DNA from: Hansfordia pulvinata
Lineage: Eukaryota > Ascomycota > Sordariomycetes > Xylariales
DNA: 64,000 nt
Direction: 5' to 3'
Assembly (NCBI GenBank): GCA_006538405.1
Contig: BJKQ01000003.1
Span: forward strand, 3,100,001 to 3,164,000
Part shown: positions 49,031 to 61,619 of the stretch, one piece after another
Numbering within the stretch: the stretch's first letter is position 1
Layout of the letters: the number at the start of each line of letters is the position of its first letter
Notes under the pieces: model-generated
What the model saw: only the letters and a program-made list of their open reading frames with translations
The model's database searches: none
What the model was told of the DNA's origin: nothing
Made by a program: the position numbers and the translations under genes

Positions 49031-51182
49031 GATGCTACCGCGGCATTCTGCGCTGCCCGAGCCTGGGGTTTTGGGTTTTCGCTATTGCTACGCCGCGTCG
49101 CAGAGGCCGGCGTCGGTCGGTTGGTCGGCCGCGCTGCGAGCGAGCGAGCGAGCGAGCAGGGCGCCGCCGAAATCGAGTCGGGTGTGCTTGACCCAAGACA
49201 ATCGGGGGCAGGCGCGGAGGTTGTGATGGGCCTGGGGAGGGCTTAGGCCGCGGGGATTGACTCGCGGGGGCGACAATTAGGTCGGCTTATCTATCGTCTG
49301 GGGAGCACGACGAGATGTGATGACAGGTGGGCGGGCGGGTGCAATTGAGGCACGAGGAACCACCCAGCGGGTGCGCAATCATGCAAAATTACGTCGAAAT
49401 TGAGGCGGCCTCCACTCTAAGCACGACCGGTGCGGGCGGGCAGGATCTTCCCACGAGCTAACGTGATTACTGCCTCGTGCAGGCGCTGCGACCCCACCGG
49501 AGTGGGTGGCTGGCTGGTTGGAGGACTGGGATCGCTGATGGATCGTCTCGGCGTTGACCTGATTTCAGCTGGTGTCTCTCCTGCCCGGAGGTGCAGGTAT
49601 CCAGGGAGGGGCCAGACACGGGATTTCCGCGATGATGTATGTCGCTGTCGCCAAGAGTTGGGGGAAAGGTACGAAACAGTAGTTGAAAATGAAAGAAAAT
49701 GTAGACTGAAATTGGACCGTACTTGACGGAAAGATAGTGGTGGTGGTGGTGGTGGTGGTGCAAGAAAGACGATAAAGAGAAGAAAGAGAACGATGGTGGT
49801 GGTATCGACTGGTCACACGTAAAGATAACCTGTCAGATGGAAAAGGAAAAGAGCAGCGGTCGGAGCATTATCGTATCGTAGCGATGTCGGTCAGTTGGAG
49901 GGCGAAGGCAATCAGCAGAGGACTCGAGGAAAACTGGGCATAGAGCGGGATAGCGGAGGGATGAGACTAGGCAGTGGTAGTCGGCGGATGGGGCAGATTC
50001 AGCAGCCGGGATGGCGATGTCAGGTTGGGCGTTGGTCTGGGCTGGGCGGGCCGGGGGTGCGGTCGACACGGACGACGGTGGGCTTGTAAGTTGTATTGCA
50101 GCCTCGTTAATCGTACTGCACTGACGCGGCCGTCGCTCTCGTCGTCGCCGCCGTCGTGGATTATGATTAGAGGGGTGTTATTATGATGATGGATCTGAAC
50201 AAAGAAGAAGAAGAAGCGGGCCGACGCAGAGCGAGCGGCCCAGAGACAGGCTGGCGTGCGACAGACGGATCCGATGGCGACTCAGACAGGCAGGATCGAT
50301 TGAGACGCAGGCGCCAGATAGGATAATCGGGCCAGTCAGGACGCAGCCATGGTGGATGTGTGGCACAGCAATGATGTCGTGGGTGAAGGTGCCCTACTCG
50401 TATGACGAGGGCGCGCACGAGTAGTGGTTGACGATGGCGGCGTTACTCAAGATGGGCGACGATTTGCTGCAACACCTAAGCAGCGTTCGGCGCCTCTGGC
50501 GATTGGACTGCGGCAGGCGCAACCCTGGAGGAGGTGCAGGTCTGGTGCAGCAGTGCGGCCTGGTGCAGCAGCCGATGCAGATACTTGCAGGGACCCCGGG
50601 AAGCAATGTGTAGTGTACACCTGCCGTCAATAGCGAGCGCGTGGACCTGCGGCGTCGATGTATCGCTTTCCAAGTACTCGCTACATCTGCCAGCGAGGAG
50701 CAGGAGGTGGGTATGTAAGTAGATAAGGTACCAACCCGGCGCATCTACATGTAGATGCCCTCCGCGACAGGATATTGCCTGGCTGCTGCAATAAGGTGTT
50801 CTTAGCCTGTATGGATCAGTCGCTCGCTGCTTTCAGGTCGGGAATAATCATGGAGTACTCGTCGTACAACCCAACAGTCCAACGCCCGCAGGCAATGGGC
50901 ACGTAGAAGCGACTCCCGGATCGCTGCTATTGCGCGGCTGCATGCGGCTCCAAGGGCGCCGGGGGCCCCAATGCAGTGGTACTCCGTAAGCACACCTGGG
51001 CGCGGGCGGCGGCGGATCGGACCCGGACCCGGACGCGGCCCCAGGTCGAGACGAGAAACTCGTACGACCAGGCACGCACGCTCGCGACTGGGGTGTGGGC
51101 TCCTCCTGGGGAACGAATTGGCTCGGGCCACCGGTCAGGGGGACAGGGAGGCAGGGCAACGAGTGGGCAAAATGGGCAGACG

Positions 51183-51245
51183 AATGAATGAATGAGTGAA
51201 TGACTGACTGACTGCGCGCGCGCGACCGACCGACCGACCGAGCGA
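51183..51245. repeat. Compound tetranucleotide microsatellite
   Basis: Successive short runs of GAAT, GACT, GC and GACC units. It is simple-sequence DNA in a gene-free region. Confidence 0.75.
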
Positions 51246-54200
51246 ACGGATGGACGCGCGACGAGGGGAGTGAGCGGACAGGAGGAGGCCTGCAGGAACC
51301 TCCAGCTTCCCGAGGGATCCCGTCCACGACGGGGACGCCCTGCTCTGATAAACAATTGATCCCATCGCCGTTGCCTGTTGCCTTGCCAAAACAACAATCG
51401 CAAATGCCGCCCGCCCGTGGCCCCTCTGCTGTTCCCCACGCCCCTGGAATGGCACGGCTGCTGCTGCTGGTTCCCCAGTGGGTGTCGGCGATGGGCCCGG
51501 CAACCGGACCGGCCTGGGCGAGACATCCATCCTGAATGGACGGATATATGTCCGACCCGGCCCATATCTGCCAAGGAGAGCAGGTGGTATTCCCGAAGTG
51601 TCCAGGTGGCTTGCTACGGCGCAAGCTGAGGCTCGACTGCGACTGAGCGGCGGAGCACTCACTTACGAGTTGGGAGCACCAAGACGATGAAGCGGCGGGC
51701 GCTGAAACAGCATCATCAGAGTTTCAATAGGCACAGTACCAATTGTACCGCCAGTAATACGACGTGCAGATGTACCTAGGCACTTATTAGTTAGTCGAAC
51801 GGACGTGCCATATGGATCCGTGCTTTATCTATGTACAGGTACCCAAGACGTGAGTACTGCACCACCATACTTAGGTGTTCAGGTACGAGTACGCCTGTGG
51901 ATGTCTGGGGAACTCACCTGGTGGTAGTCGTACGAGTACGTCACGACCTAGCAGGCATGAGCATGTTGGTTGGGTATCGAATACGGAGCAGTCAAGGAAG
52001 TAGGTAAGGTAGGTACCAGTCAGAGAAAAGAGCCTGGTCCTCTGCACCTGATGCATTAGGTACCAGATACCAGCTAATTGTCTCCGCGCCGTGCCCGGGT
52101 GAGATGTTCACTGCAAGTGGAGGGCCGCGCCTGCCTCCGGGGCAGTGGAGGCGATAGAGAGCCCTACGGTCAACTTCCGCTGTGTGCCATCTCTCGAAAC
52201 CCTCCACTGCCACCTCAAACTCCCACCAAACATCCATTGGCCCCCATCCTGACTTGATCTGTGACTAAACACCAACGTCGCCCTAGCTACAGATTCCAAA
52301 GACCCGAACGAAATGCCAGGCAACTCGACCAAACCCATCAGCTCCCGTACGACAGCTTCCGGGGACCAAGGACGTGACTCCGCATGTCTCGCTGAGACTT
52401 GGGTGGAATCGCAAGCCCCTCCGCCGCGTCGGCCCAGCAGGCGGGGACGGACGGCTGTTGTGTAGAGGCAAGGCAGTGCAGAGACAAAGCAGCGCTGCGG
52501 CGGAATGTCGGCCGAGTCTTTGCCCGTCTTTACACCTCTCGTCCACACTTCGGCCTTTCTACCTCGCGCGGGCAGTACGAGTCCCCGTGGATGGGCCATC
52601 CAACCCAATGCGACGGCGCTGCTGCATGCTCCCCAAGATCCCGGCCTGCCCCGCCCCGCGTCCCGCGTGGCGCCCAAGGGTCCTTGAGCCACCCTCGATG
52701 GCCCTCCGACCAATCCAGCCGCCCAATTGCTCTCCTCGGCCGTCGACTTAATTGCCCGAGCCACTTCCGTCGTGCCCATCCCGCCCCGAAGCTTATTGGC
52801 TGTGCTTGACTGTGCCGATCCCCGCCATGGTATCTACTGCTGCGCCGTCGCCCACTCTGCGCAGGCGGCCTGGCCGGCCCCCCCACGCTGTTGCCCCTGC
52901 CGCCGGGTCTGGCCAGACCTGCCATATCAGTTCGACGGCTTGGTGCGGTGTACGAGTAACGGCGCCGGGCCCTTCTCCGCGGCAGCGGCCCTATGCTCCT
53001 TTCGTGGGAAGAAGGGTGGAAGCAGGCGCCCATCGGCGTCCCCTGGCCACACACGCTTTTCTCCGGAATTGCCCACGGCTCGCTCGACTGTGCGGATGCC
53101 GCAGAAGGCAGTCTCCGGCCGAAGTCGGGGATCGCCGTTGGCATCTTCGATATCTGCCAAGGTTGCGGCAGCGACTGCTTCCGGCCCGCACCAACCCGGC
53201 ATTCGGCTTGATCAGCCTCCATTCCTGTCCACCAGCTCCACCAGCCGCATACCTCGAGACACCAATTCGTATCTCTGAAAGGAGCACAGCCCAAGATTCT
53301 GTAGGACCGTTGGGTTGCCCGGCATGGCATGCGAAGCCATACTCTTTACGTTGTGTCGCGTGATACCTTGCTGCATAGGCGTGCACCGATGTTGTTGGAG
53401 TCGGTGGACCGGCGGTGGCCCCCCTTTGCTCCGAATACATTGGACGTGCTTGTACGATACTGGAAGCCGTAGTATTAAACCCCACATCGTGCATTTAACA
53501 GTCATTCTGCAGCAAACTGATACTCCTCAAATAGACTGGCAGGACTCGATGGCTGCGCTTGGAGCCTTGAGAGCCTCGACGTTCATGATATGCGCTGTAC
53601 TCGTAGGCAGGTCGCCAGAACCAAAGGAAGGTGATTGCGTGACCACGCCATCTCGCATCCCCCTATCAAATCCAGTGAGTATTGCAAAAGTAACCCGAGT
53701 ACCAACGCATCCCCTGTCCGTGGAACTCAATTTCGGTGTTTCCGTCAGGTCAGCAGCGGGTTGGGCCGAATGTTCAAGAAGGGGCGCTGCCTGCTGTCCC
53801 AAGAAAAACATTGCGCAATCTTGACTGAGACAATGCAGCTTCATTTGGGCTTCTGTGCATCCCACAGCGCGGACCAGCTGAGACTGACTTGCGCGAAATT
53901 CCCGAGCCAGCTTGACGCAAACCCTGGCGGCTTGTTGATGCTACGATAGGGTCCTCCAGTGGCTCTTGAGTCTGGCTAGGTCTTCACAGAATCTGCTGGT
54001 AGCCACCATGGTGGGATGAGGTGGTTGCGTGCACACTGATCGGACTGGCGGACTGGCGGCGAAGTTATCCCTTGACCATTGACCGAAAAAGAAGGGGCAC
54101 AGATTGCCGCGCATCAACAACGATATTGACGATCATGGCACCCGCGACGCACCAGCCCACACGTGGCCTTGAAAGGGACCCATGGTCGGTCCCACTGAAG

Positions 54201-54463
54201 GCGCGTGATGGCACATCCAATGGGTCACCTTGCTGACGCGTGGGTTAAGTATTGACCATTTCCCTGCTTTTTCAAGATGCCGCGCGACCCACGAACTCGG
54301 GTGGTTCACCTGTCAAGGCCATTGTGCGACTCTCGCCTGAGCCTGCCGGATTGACGAGCGTCGGGTGAGTCAGCTTGCGCCCAATGCGCTTGGAAGGAAG
54401 TTGAACAAGGCTCGTGAGACTTGCCGGTCTCGTCGAGTGTGCTCTGCCGAGACCGGGTTCTAC

Positions 54464-54464
<1 letters not shown>

Positions 54465-54499
<35 letters not shown>
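54465..54499 (+). repeat. A35 homopolymer
   Basis: A run of 35 adenines on the plus strand, far longer than any other A/T run in the window. It could mark the 3' end of a retroposed sequence or simply be slippage. No coding retroelement is visible upstream. Confidence 0.9.
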
Positions 54500-54500
<1 letters not shown>

Positions 54501-57500
54501 ACCGGGGGTCTTGGCCAGTAGTTGAGGACCAAGAAAGCACCCGGACCATCAACCAAGCACGGTTTGAGCAGATTCAACAGTGACTACGGATCGAGACATC
54601 CACAACTTTGGCTACTATGTAGTTGTACTCGCAGTGCGGATGATGAGAGCGAGAATGTTTTCACGTTCGGGGCCCCCTTGCGTTCGACCTTGTCTCGGAT
54701 GGTACAGCAAGCTGGTTCCGGTGCATGTCGGGCTCCCCTGAGCATTCCAGTGTGATCAAATGCCGGGTCAAATGTTTCATCAGCATCCTGGTACTGACTT
54801 TTGTGAACATATCGGAGCCAGGCGAATCTTGGTGTTCGACGACAGCCAGAGTCAAGCAAGCTGGCAGATAGCTGGGAAGACGAGAGGGCGTTCCAGGGCA
54901 GCAGCCGTTTAATATGTCAGTGTTTCGATCATCAAAGCCCACGAGTTTGTATGGCGATGTACGAGCAGGAGTTGCTTGGTAGCAATTTTGACCAAACGGC
55001 AACCTTCTCTAGAACCGTGAGGCTCATACATGCGCCGGTGAAGAGCCTGCACATGGTCGAGCACACACGAAACTCTGGTGTTCATGTACCTTCCGCAACA
55101 TGGCTCGCGCTGTGTCTGTCGTTGCGGCGACGTATGTTCACCAGGAACATGTCTTCCGACCCAAACACTCCGGATTCTGGATCTAAGGAGCGATGACTGT
55201 TCGATTCGATGACAACGTGCAGCCTACGCTAATCAAGGAGCAAAAGCCACGAGAGCGGGGTTAAGGGGCGTTTAACTCGGCCGATTTCAATGTTCAGGAT
55301 AGCCTGTCTTCCGCCGTGTCTGCCTCCTCCCGGCGATGGCAGTGCCTGCACTGTTAAGCCGCGTGACACCCTTGGTAGCACGAGTGCTGGGGTTGGAATG
55401 CTTGTTGGGTGGAAAGATACCAGGCCTCTTACAGTAGGCGTGTCCCACGTAGTATGCCCTGAGTATAGGAACGGGCGAACCAATTCGCGAAAAAGCTGAT
55501 GGAGATGTGGGCACCGTCGCAAAGCACCAAGATCCCAGCTATAGCAACCCCCAACGTTGACCTCACCAGATGCTTACAGGGACCAGCTCCTTTACACTAG
55601 GTGCCGGAGAAACAAAGAGGCTGCCGCGAGCCGACCTGTCGGTACCCGACGCGATACTTCTTGCTCCCTGGGTGATGGGAAGAAGTCGGCACACACCAAC
55701 CAGTAGGGAACGGTCACTATGTTGCAGTGCGTGGATGGTAAGGCTTGAGTGCCAAAGCTGAGTGAGGTCAGTCAGCCTTGCCCGGTGCCCCGGGGTTCTC
55801 AACACATCCTTCCATTTTGAACATGCGGCCCGATCAGTCTCGATAGTTTCAGAAGCCCTAATGTTTAAATTCAACCCACGCACAGATATGTCAAACCAGG
55901 ATCCCCCCTGACGCTCTTGCCGAGATTACACAGCAACCAAAAGGGAGCCCGGATCACAGTCCGAGGTCTAGGAGAAGAACAGGACAGTTGAGTGACACAG
56001 GCTCGGGACCAGAAGCCGGCCCCCTTGTCTTTGGGTGTCTAAGTGTCTGCATGAGTCGAAAGCCCCCGAGTTATGCGCGCAGACCGGCAAGGTTGGGGGT
56101 GATGTCGGCTTTTGAGGGGGGAGCGTGGCAGAGTCGGGCTTCGAGGTGGGTTTCTATCGTTACGGCTTACCTCGCGCAGCGGGTGTTGTGTCTGTCTGGC
56201 CTCTCGTCACTTACCACCAGCCAGCCAAAAGGCCCTCTTAATATATTTTTCCCAACTTCACCGACGCGCGACCAGCCCACATGGTCAACCAACCCGTCCG
56301 GCCCCCCCGCGCCCGCGCTCTCCTGTCAAACCTGCAGTCTGACAGGCAAGGGGTGTGGGGAGTCCGTGCCGTTTCCGAGCCACCCAGTCGCGGGCGCGCC
56401 ACGCCCCCTTCACCCTCGCGCCCAGGTCTTCCGGGTGCTGTCCGGTCTCTATCATCAGTCTCGAAGACCCCGCCTGGGAAGACGGGGGGCGCCTCCCCCC
56501 TGCACACCGAGACGAACCACCCCTCCAGACCCCTCAAAGCCGCCTTGACTGGGATATGCGTTCAAGGACGTTCCCTGCGTCCCTCCCTGCTTCTTTCTCT
56601 CTGTGGGGGCCCTCGAGGTTTGCCGGCTCTTCTTCCCCTCCCTTTCACCTTACGGAGTACAAGTTGGCACTGTTGAACTGCCCGGCTCGAGATGGGGTGG
56701 ACCGCCGTGTTTTCTCCTTGCCCACCTCAGAGCAGAGGACTTTTCCCTCTCAAGCGAGCGCCGATTGTGTTTGATCTCCAGGTCCTGCGACAATGGCGGA
56801 GGACGAACGGGCCACTACGCCCGCGCGGCTTTCTCCGGGGTTGGTCAATATTTTGCGTGGGGTTTTCCTCGAGGGGCGGCAGGATTTGGGGTCACACGTC
56901 ACGCACGTCCAAGCCCCAGGAGCCGAAAGCGGCTTTGCTACCGACTGTCCTTGGCGGCGCGGCGGCGGCGGCGACGACGACAACGTCAAAGCGCAAAAAG
57001 CCCAGAGAGGACACTGCTTCGTAGGCGTTTGGGCCGGGCCTAAGCCTAAAAAGTGAGGAGAGCACGGGCCTGGAGATCGATCCGCGCCCCCGACAGATGA
57101 CGGACGGAATGCCGATTTTCGGTTGTTTCCTTGCTACTAACTACGAGTAGTCCCGAGAGATGGACTGACGCCCGTGTCTATCTCTTGCTTGCTGGTTTGC
57201 GCCGCCGACTCTGGAAGGATCGACGAGCCTGTCCTTGTCCTCGGGCCCTTTTGTGTACTCATACTCGTAGTCCCGGCAGTCGTCCCTAGTCCGAAGAGGA
57301 TGCTGTGTACAGTTAAAGTCGATAAGATACTTCATTGACCGTGTGAGCTGGCGCTGCTGGGTAGGGCTGGCCCTTCACCCGCGGTCTCTCGCCCTCCCTC
57401 TGACAACAAGACTTGATCTTCAAGCCGGTCACTTACCGGTGTTTCCAACCCTCTTGTTTCCATTCTGGGCACCCACTCGGCGGACACTCTGGAGCAGACA

Positions 57501-59058
57501 CGAACCTGCGAACGTACCATCTCACTCGAACCGGCAGTCTTGAGCGCCAGGGACTGAGATGTGGTGCAGACAAGTCCGCGACCGTGTCGAGAACACGTAA
57601 TGACGAAGAGGCTGACGAGGCCAAGCCCCTTCACTCATTGCATCCGTTAGACTCGACTTGGGCTTGTGCGGACGCCGGACCCCAGGTCGATCGTGGTGGA
57701 GATGCATCCCAAGCGAGGCGGGTCGCTCGAGGGGTCTTCTAAGCCACGGGCGTTTCAGTGAAGCCGTCGAGTACTGCAGACCGGGCGAGGGAAGACGGGC
57801 GGAGCGGGGCGCTTCATCCTATTCTGCCTGGGAGGGTCTCCATTGGCTTCGGCAGTGACGGACGACACTCACGAACAGCTTACCCTTCATGTGCCCGTGT
57901 GCGCCGCGGCTGCCACGAGCTTGGACTCTGCAAAGTCCTCGTGGGGTGGGGAAGATCATGACGGCAGCGAGATCTGCTCCGCCTTTCTTGCCACGTTATC
58001 TGTGCCCGTTCGTCCCATCTTTGGGCGTGTTCGTACACGGACGGTACAACCGTATGGGCACCAACGGCGCGGCGCCTCGGTCGCCCACCACTTGCTGTTC
58101 GTATGAGCACCTGCTCCCAGACGCACCAGGCAAGGCAGGCTCGTTTCCGAATACGCCCAAGGCTGCCAGGCGTTCCACATGCGGCGGTGCGCACGGCTGT
58201 GATCTGCGGCCCTTAACCTGATCTAGGCCCAGTGTGGAAGCCCGGCGATGCAGTGGGCACTGGCTGGCGGGCAGGACGCTGCGGGACGAACGCCTCGAGA
58301 TTGCCATGGTGCCATCTCACCATCTCCACGCCTAGTTTCTTCTCCGATGTCATGGCCATGGCCGGGCCTCGCTTTCATCCTTGCCCCATGGAGCCCCATC
58401 AAAGTTCCCAGTCAAGATCGATTGCCTGGATCTTCCGTACAGCCCGAGGCTGGAAGATGTTGCAAGAACTCAAAGCCCCTGTCGATAGAAACTGACTTGG
58501 CCGCCGTGCCGATCGAACGACCGGCTCGACAGGACCCCGGCACCCCGAGCGCTTTGAAGATATCCCGGAGATATGGGGACGTAGGTCGGCACGGTCGGGT
58601 CGCGACGAGCCCACCCGAAATGGCGTGGGGCCACGCGGGACATTTGTACCGCGAGCGTGAAGCTTGTCAGGCTCAGCATGCAGATACGAACGACGAACAT
58701 CCTCACGAGCCGGTGTACTCGTACCCGGGTGGGTAGCCGTGGGTGAGGGCACAGCATTGACTGCCGCCATCCCGGACCCCTGGGCAGCCGTGACCCCCAT
58801 CGCCGTTGTAGTTTAAACAGCATGGCCCCAGATCATCGTGCCCCAGAGACCTCGAGCTTTTCTTTGACAGATGGTGCCCGGGCCAACCTTGACAGCAACT
58901 CTTCCTCGCCAACAACTGCACCGTGCTGAGCTGGCGTCTTTCTCCCTCCTTCACTTTCGTCTCTTTACCTACCTCCCCCCCCTTTTCTTTGCCCCTGCCC
59001 ACCCACCGGACTTGACTGGAATCGCCTGTTAGCAGTGGTCATCATCGGCAGCGGCAGC

Positions 59059-60684
59059 ATGACGCCAGCGACGGTCGCCTCACAGGCCGGCAGCACACAG
59101 CAGCAGGGCTTGGGAACGGCGCAAGCAGAGCGTCTCAAGCTGACGCCAACCGAGGAGCTTGAGTTTGCCTGCCTGTTCGTCCAAGCCCAGGATGCGGCCT
59201 CTCCGGTGCCCGTTCTTGGCGACCCGTACGCACAACAGTACATCAACCAGGTCGAATGCGACTTCAGTCGATCCATCTTCACGACAGACCCGCGGACTGT
59301 GCAAACGCTGGTGCGCCGCAACAAGCTGCACGACATGTGGCTGCAGCACTACATCGACTCGCATGCCCGGACTGACACGCCCATCACCGTCCTCCGCCTT
59401 AACGCTGGGCTCGACTCTCGCCACATGCGTGTCAACAGGGGGCCATCAGTCCGCTGGATCGACATCGACACGAGCGCCGTCATCGCAATGCGCCGCCGCC
59501 TCATGCCCCCGCCCTCTGGTGACTACACCATGATCGCGGCCGATATAACCGAAGAAGGGTGGATGGACTACTTGCCGGTAAGTCCTCGCGGGCGTTTCGA
59601 GACGGGTGTATCAGGCGGATGTGCGAGTGGTTCTCTGATCCAGAACGCTCTGTCGCCGGGAACGAGCTTTGCGGCAGTTCTGAGGGAGAAAGGGAACAAC
59701 CCCCATCGGGTGGCGAAGTGGGCGTGTACGTGGCTTTGGTACTAATCAGCGAGGTCGGAAAACGAACAGGCGGATCGACCGACGTACATACTTGCCGAGG
59801 AGCTCCTGATGTGGATGCAACCGGCAGAGGGCAAGCGCATGCTGCAAAGACTCGTGGAGCACTTTCATATGGGCTGGCTGGCAACCGACATGATCGGATC
59901 CATGGTCAAAGAGCTGTCGGCGCTGATGCCCATGATGCGAAGCTCGGGCGTCAAATTCAAGTGGGCTATCAACGATGGCCGCGAAATCGAGGCCCTCAGC
60001 CCCCGTCTAGCGTTGCGCGACGTCGTCCGGTGGTACGAGCTGCTTGGCGACGGCCCGGCGCTGGTGGACAACGAGGCCGCCGCGTATGCTCATAGCACGT
60101 CTTCGATGGCCTACCCGTCCGCGACGGCTTCGGTGATGAGCGGAGGTGGGGCAAGGGAGGACGGGAGCATCACTGCAAAAGAGGTATCCCCGCGCTTCTT
60201 TGGCCGCTGGACGGCCTTGGCTCAGTACATCCCCGGATTCAAGAACTGCGCACAGGTCGTGCTGCTCGACTTTGGGGATGCGGTCGAACAACGGCGGCGG
60301 GCAGAGCAGCAGGATAGGGAAATGAGAGAAGAGGAGAAAAAGGGGCCGAGGAGGAAGAAGGGCACGCGGGAGGAGGATCAACAGCGACAAACCCAGACAA
60401 GAGCGCCGTCACGCAGCACCATCGACGACGAAACGTACTACACCGCCACGAGCAGCCTGCCGGGCGATAGCGGCAGCAGCAGGGTGCGCGGCGGCAGCAG
60501 CAGCTACAACAAGCCCTGGTCTCTGTTCTCCGGTAGCGGAGGCAGCACAGCGCCTTCGTCGAGCGCTGTGACGCGCAGTTCCCGCAGGACGGGCGAGAGC
60601 GGCAGCAGCGGCGGTAGTGGCTCGATCACGCGTGGGCTCAGCTGGCGGCTGGGGGGGAAGCAGGAGAGTGGCGAGAGACGATGA
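59059..60684 (+). CDS. LCM/TcmP-type S-adenosylmethionine-dependent methyltransferase
   Basis: Two exons, 59059-59577 and 59770-60684; the intron (gtaagt...aacag) is phase 0 and joins MDYLP to ADRPTYILAEELLMWM. The product is 477 aa. Family landmarks of leucine carboxyl methyltransferase / tetracenomycin O-methyltransferase TcmP proteins: an N-terminal helix region, the SAM motif LRLNAGLDSRHMRV (about residues 113-126), VRWIDIDTSAVIAMRRRLMP with the ribose-binding acidic residues, a D-rich turn (IAADITEEGWMDYLP), and EELLMWMQPAEGKRMLQRL. The usual NLGAGLD appears here as RLNAGLD, with Asn in place of the first Gly. After about residue 330 a charged and then Ser/Gly-rich tail of about 140 residues extends past the normal domain. 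The substrate is unknown: small-molecule O-methylation or protein carboxyl methylation are both possible. Confidence 0.85.
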
Positions 60685-61619
60685 AAACCTAGGTGGGGAC
60701 ATGGGAAACAGTACCTCACGAGGAGACGAACAAAATGAGGAAGATGAAGAGGGATGAGGGCGTGCAACGCACAACGAGGAGTGCAAATCACGGGGACCCG
60801 ACAATTCCCCGAAATCGGCCCCGGGAAACGCAGAGGAAGGAGCTCCGCGGAAGGCGCGACTCACAGATGAACCCTCCCGGGGTGCGCGGCGGAGCGGGAG
60901 AGGACCACCACGCCCATTGATTGCACCGGAGACAGCTCAAGCCCCGGGTCAAGCTTCGATGGTGGCAACCAGCCAAAAGCTGAGAGCTCAAGCAGAGTCG
61001 ACCACAACATGATGGCTACGCCGGCAACACAATGCGGGCCATCGAAGGGTTTTCTGGAGGATCTCATGCCATGAATCGTGAGCTGGCAGCGATCCAGAAA
61101 CAACCCGGGAAAAGCATGTACGCCTCGTGCCGGTCGAATCCGCCAGCTTGCAGTGAACGCGAGACCCGGCCCTTGGCTGGTAGTGTGACTCTACCTCTCC
61201 GGAGAGTTTGTTGCGTAGCTGGAGGTCGGCGCCGCGGGGCTCAGACTGAGAAGGCTTCGTGGCCCACGCAGTCACTCACCAGATGACTCGTCTGCAGCCG
61301 CGGCTGTTCACAGCCATTGCTTATTGCCAAAGAGGCTTCGGGCCAAGAGCTGTCATTGCCTCTAGGGCCAGGGGAGGTGGTCTCGATGGGCCCAGCAGAG
61401 TCATGTCTGGGGATGATACTGGCCAGCGATATCAGTCTAATGATTGTTCCTGCCCAAGATGCAACCTAACATCCCCTCCCAAGACCGGGCCGCACATATA
61501 CATGGCGACACAAAATGGACACGAACGAAGTAAATCAATTAAAGAACGCCCGCTATGCTTCGTTGTACTGCCGTGAATCACTCGACCGACGCCCATGATG
61601 CATCCCCTCTCGCCGTGGC
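60685..61619. other. Intergenic between convergent genes
   Basis: This short spacer separates the 3' ends of the methyltransferase (+) and the helicase (-). I see no gene or strong repeat in it. Confidence 0.6.

Larger units (their letters stand above)
49031..59058. other. 10-kb block with no supported gene
   Basis: Open frames up to about 260 codons occur on both strands but are Arg/Pro/Ser-rich GC artefacts with no domain or splice logic. Visible simple repeats: GAGC units at 49138-49157, TGG/GGT triplets at about 49738-49760, tetranucleotides at 51183-51245 and A35 at 54465-54499. Octamers lie at 50395, 51884, 51931, 52951, 53598, 57143, 57262 and 58716. The last 120 bases are C/T-rich and probably the leader of the methyltransferase. 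Non-coding RNA or decayed transposon sequence cannot be excluded by eye. Confidence 0.5.

Noticed and set aside
52108..53330. Long minus-strand frames in the 49-59 kb block
   Set aside because: They overlap one another and plus-strand frames of similar length, are rich in Arg/Ser/Pro and lack splice or domain support.
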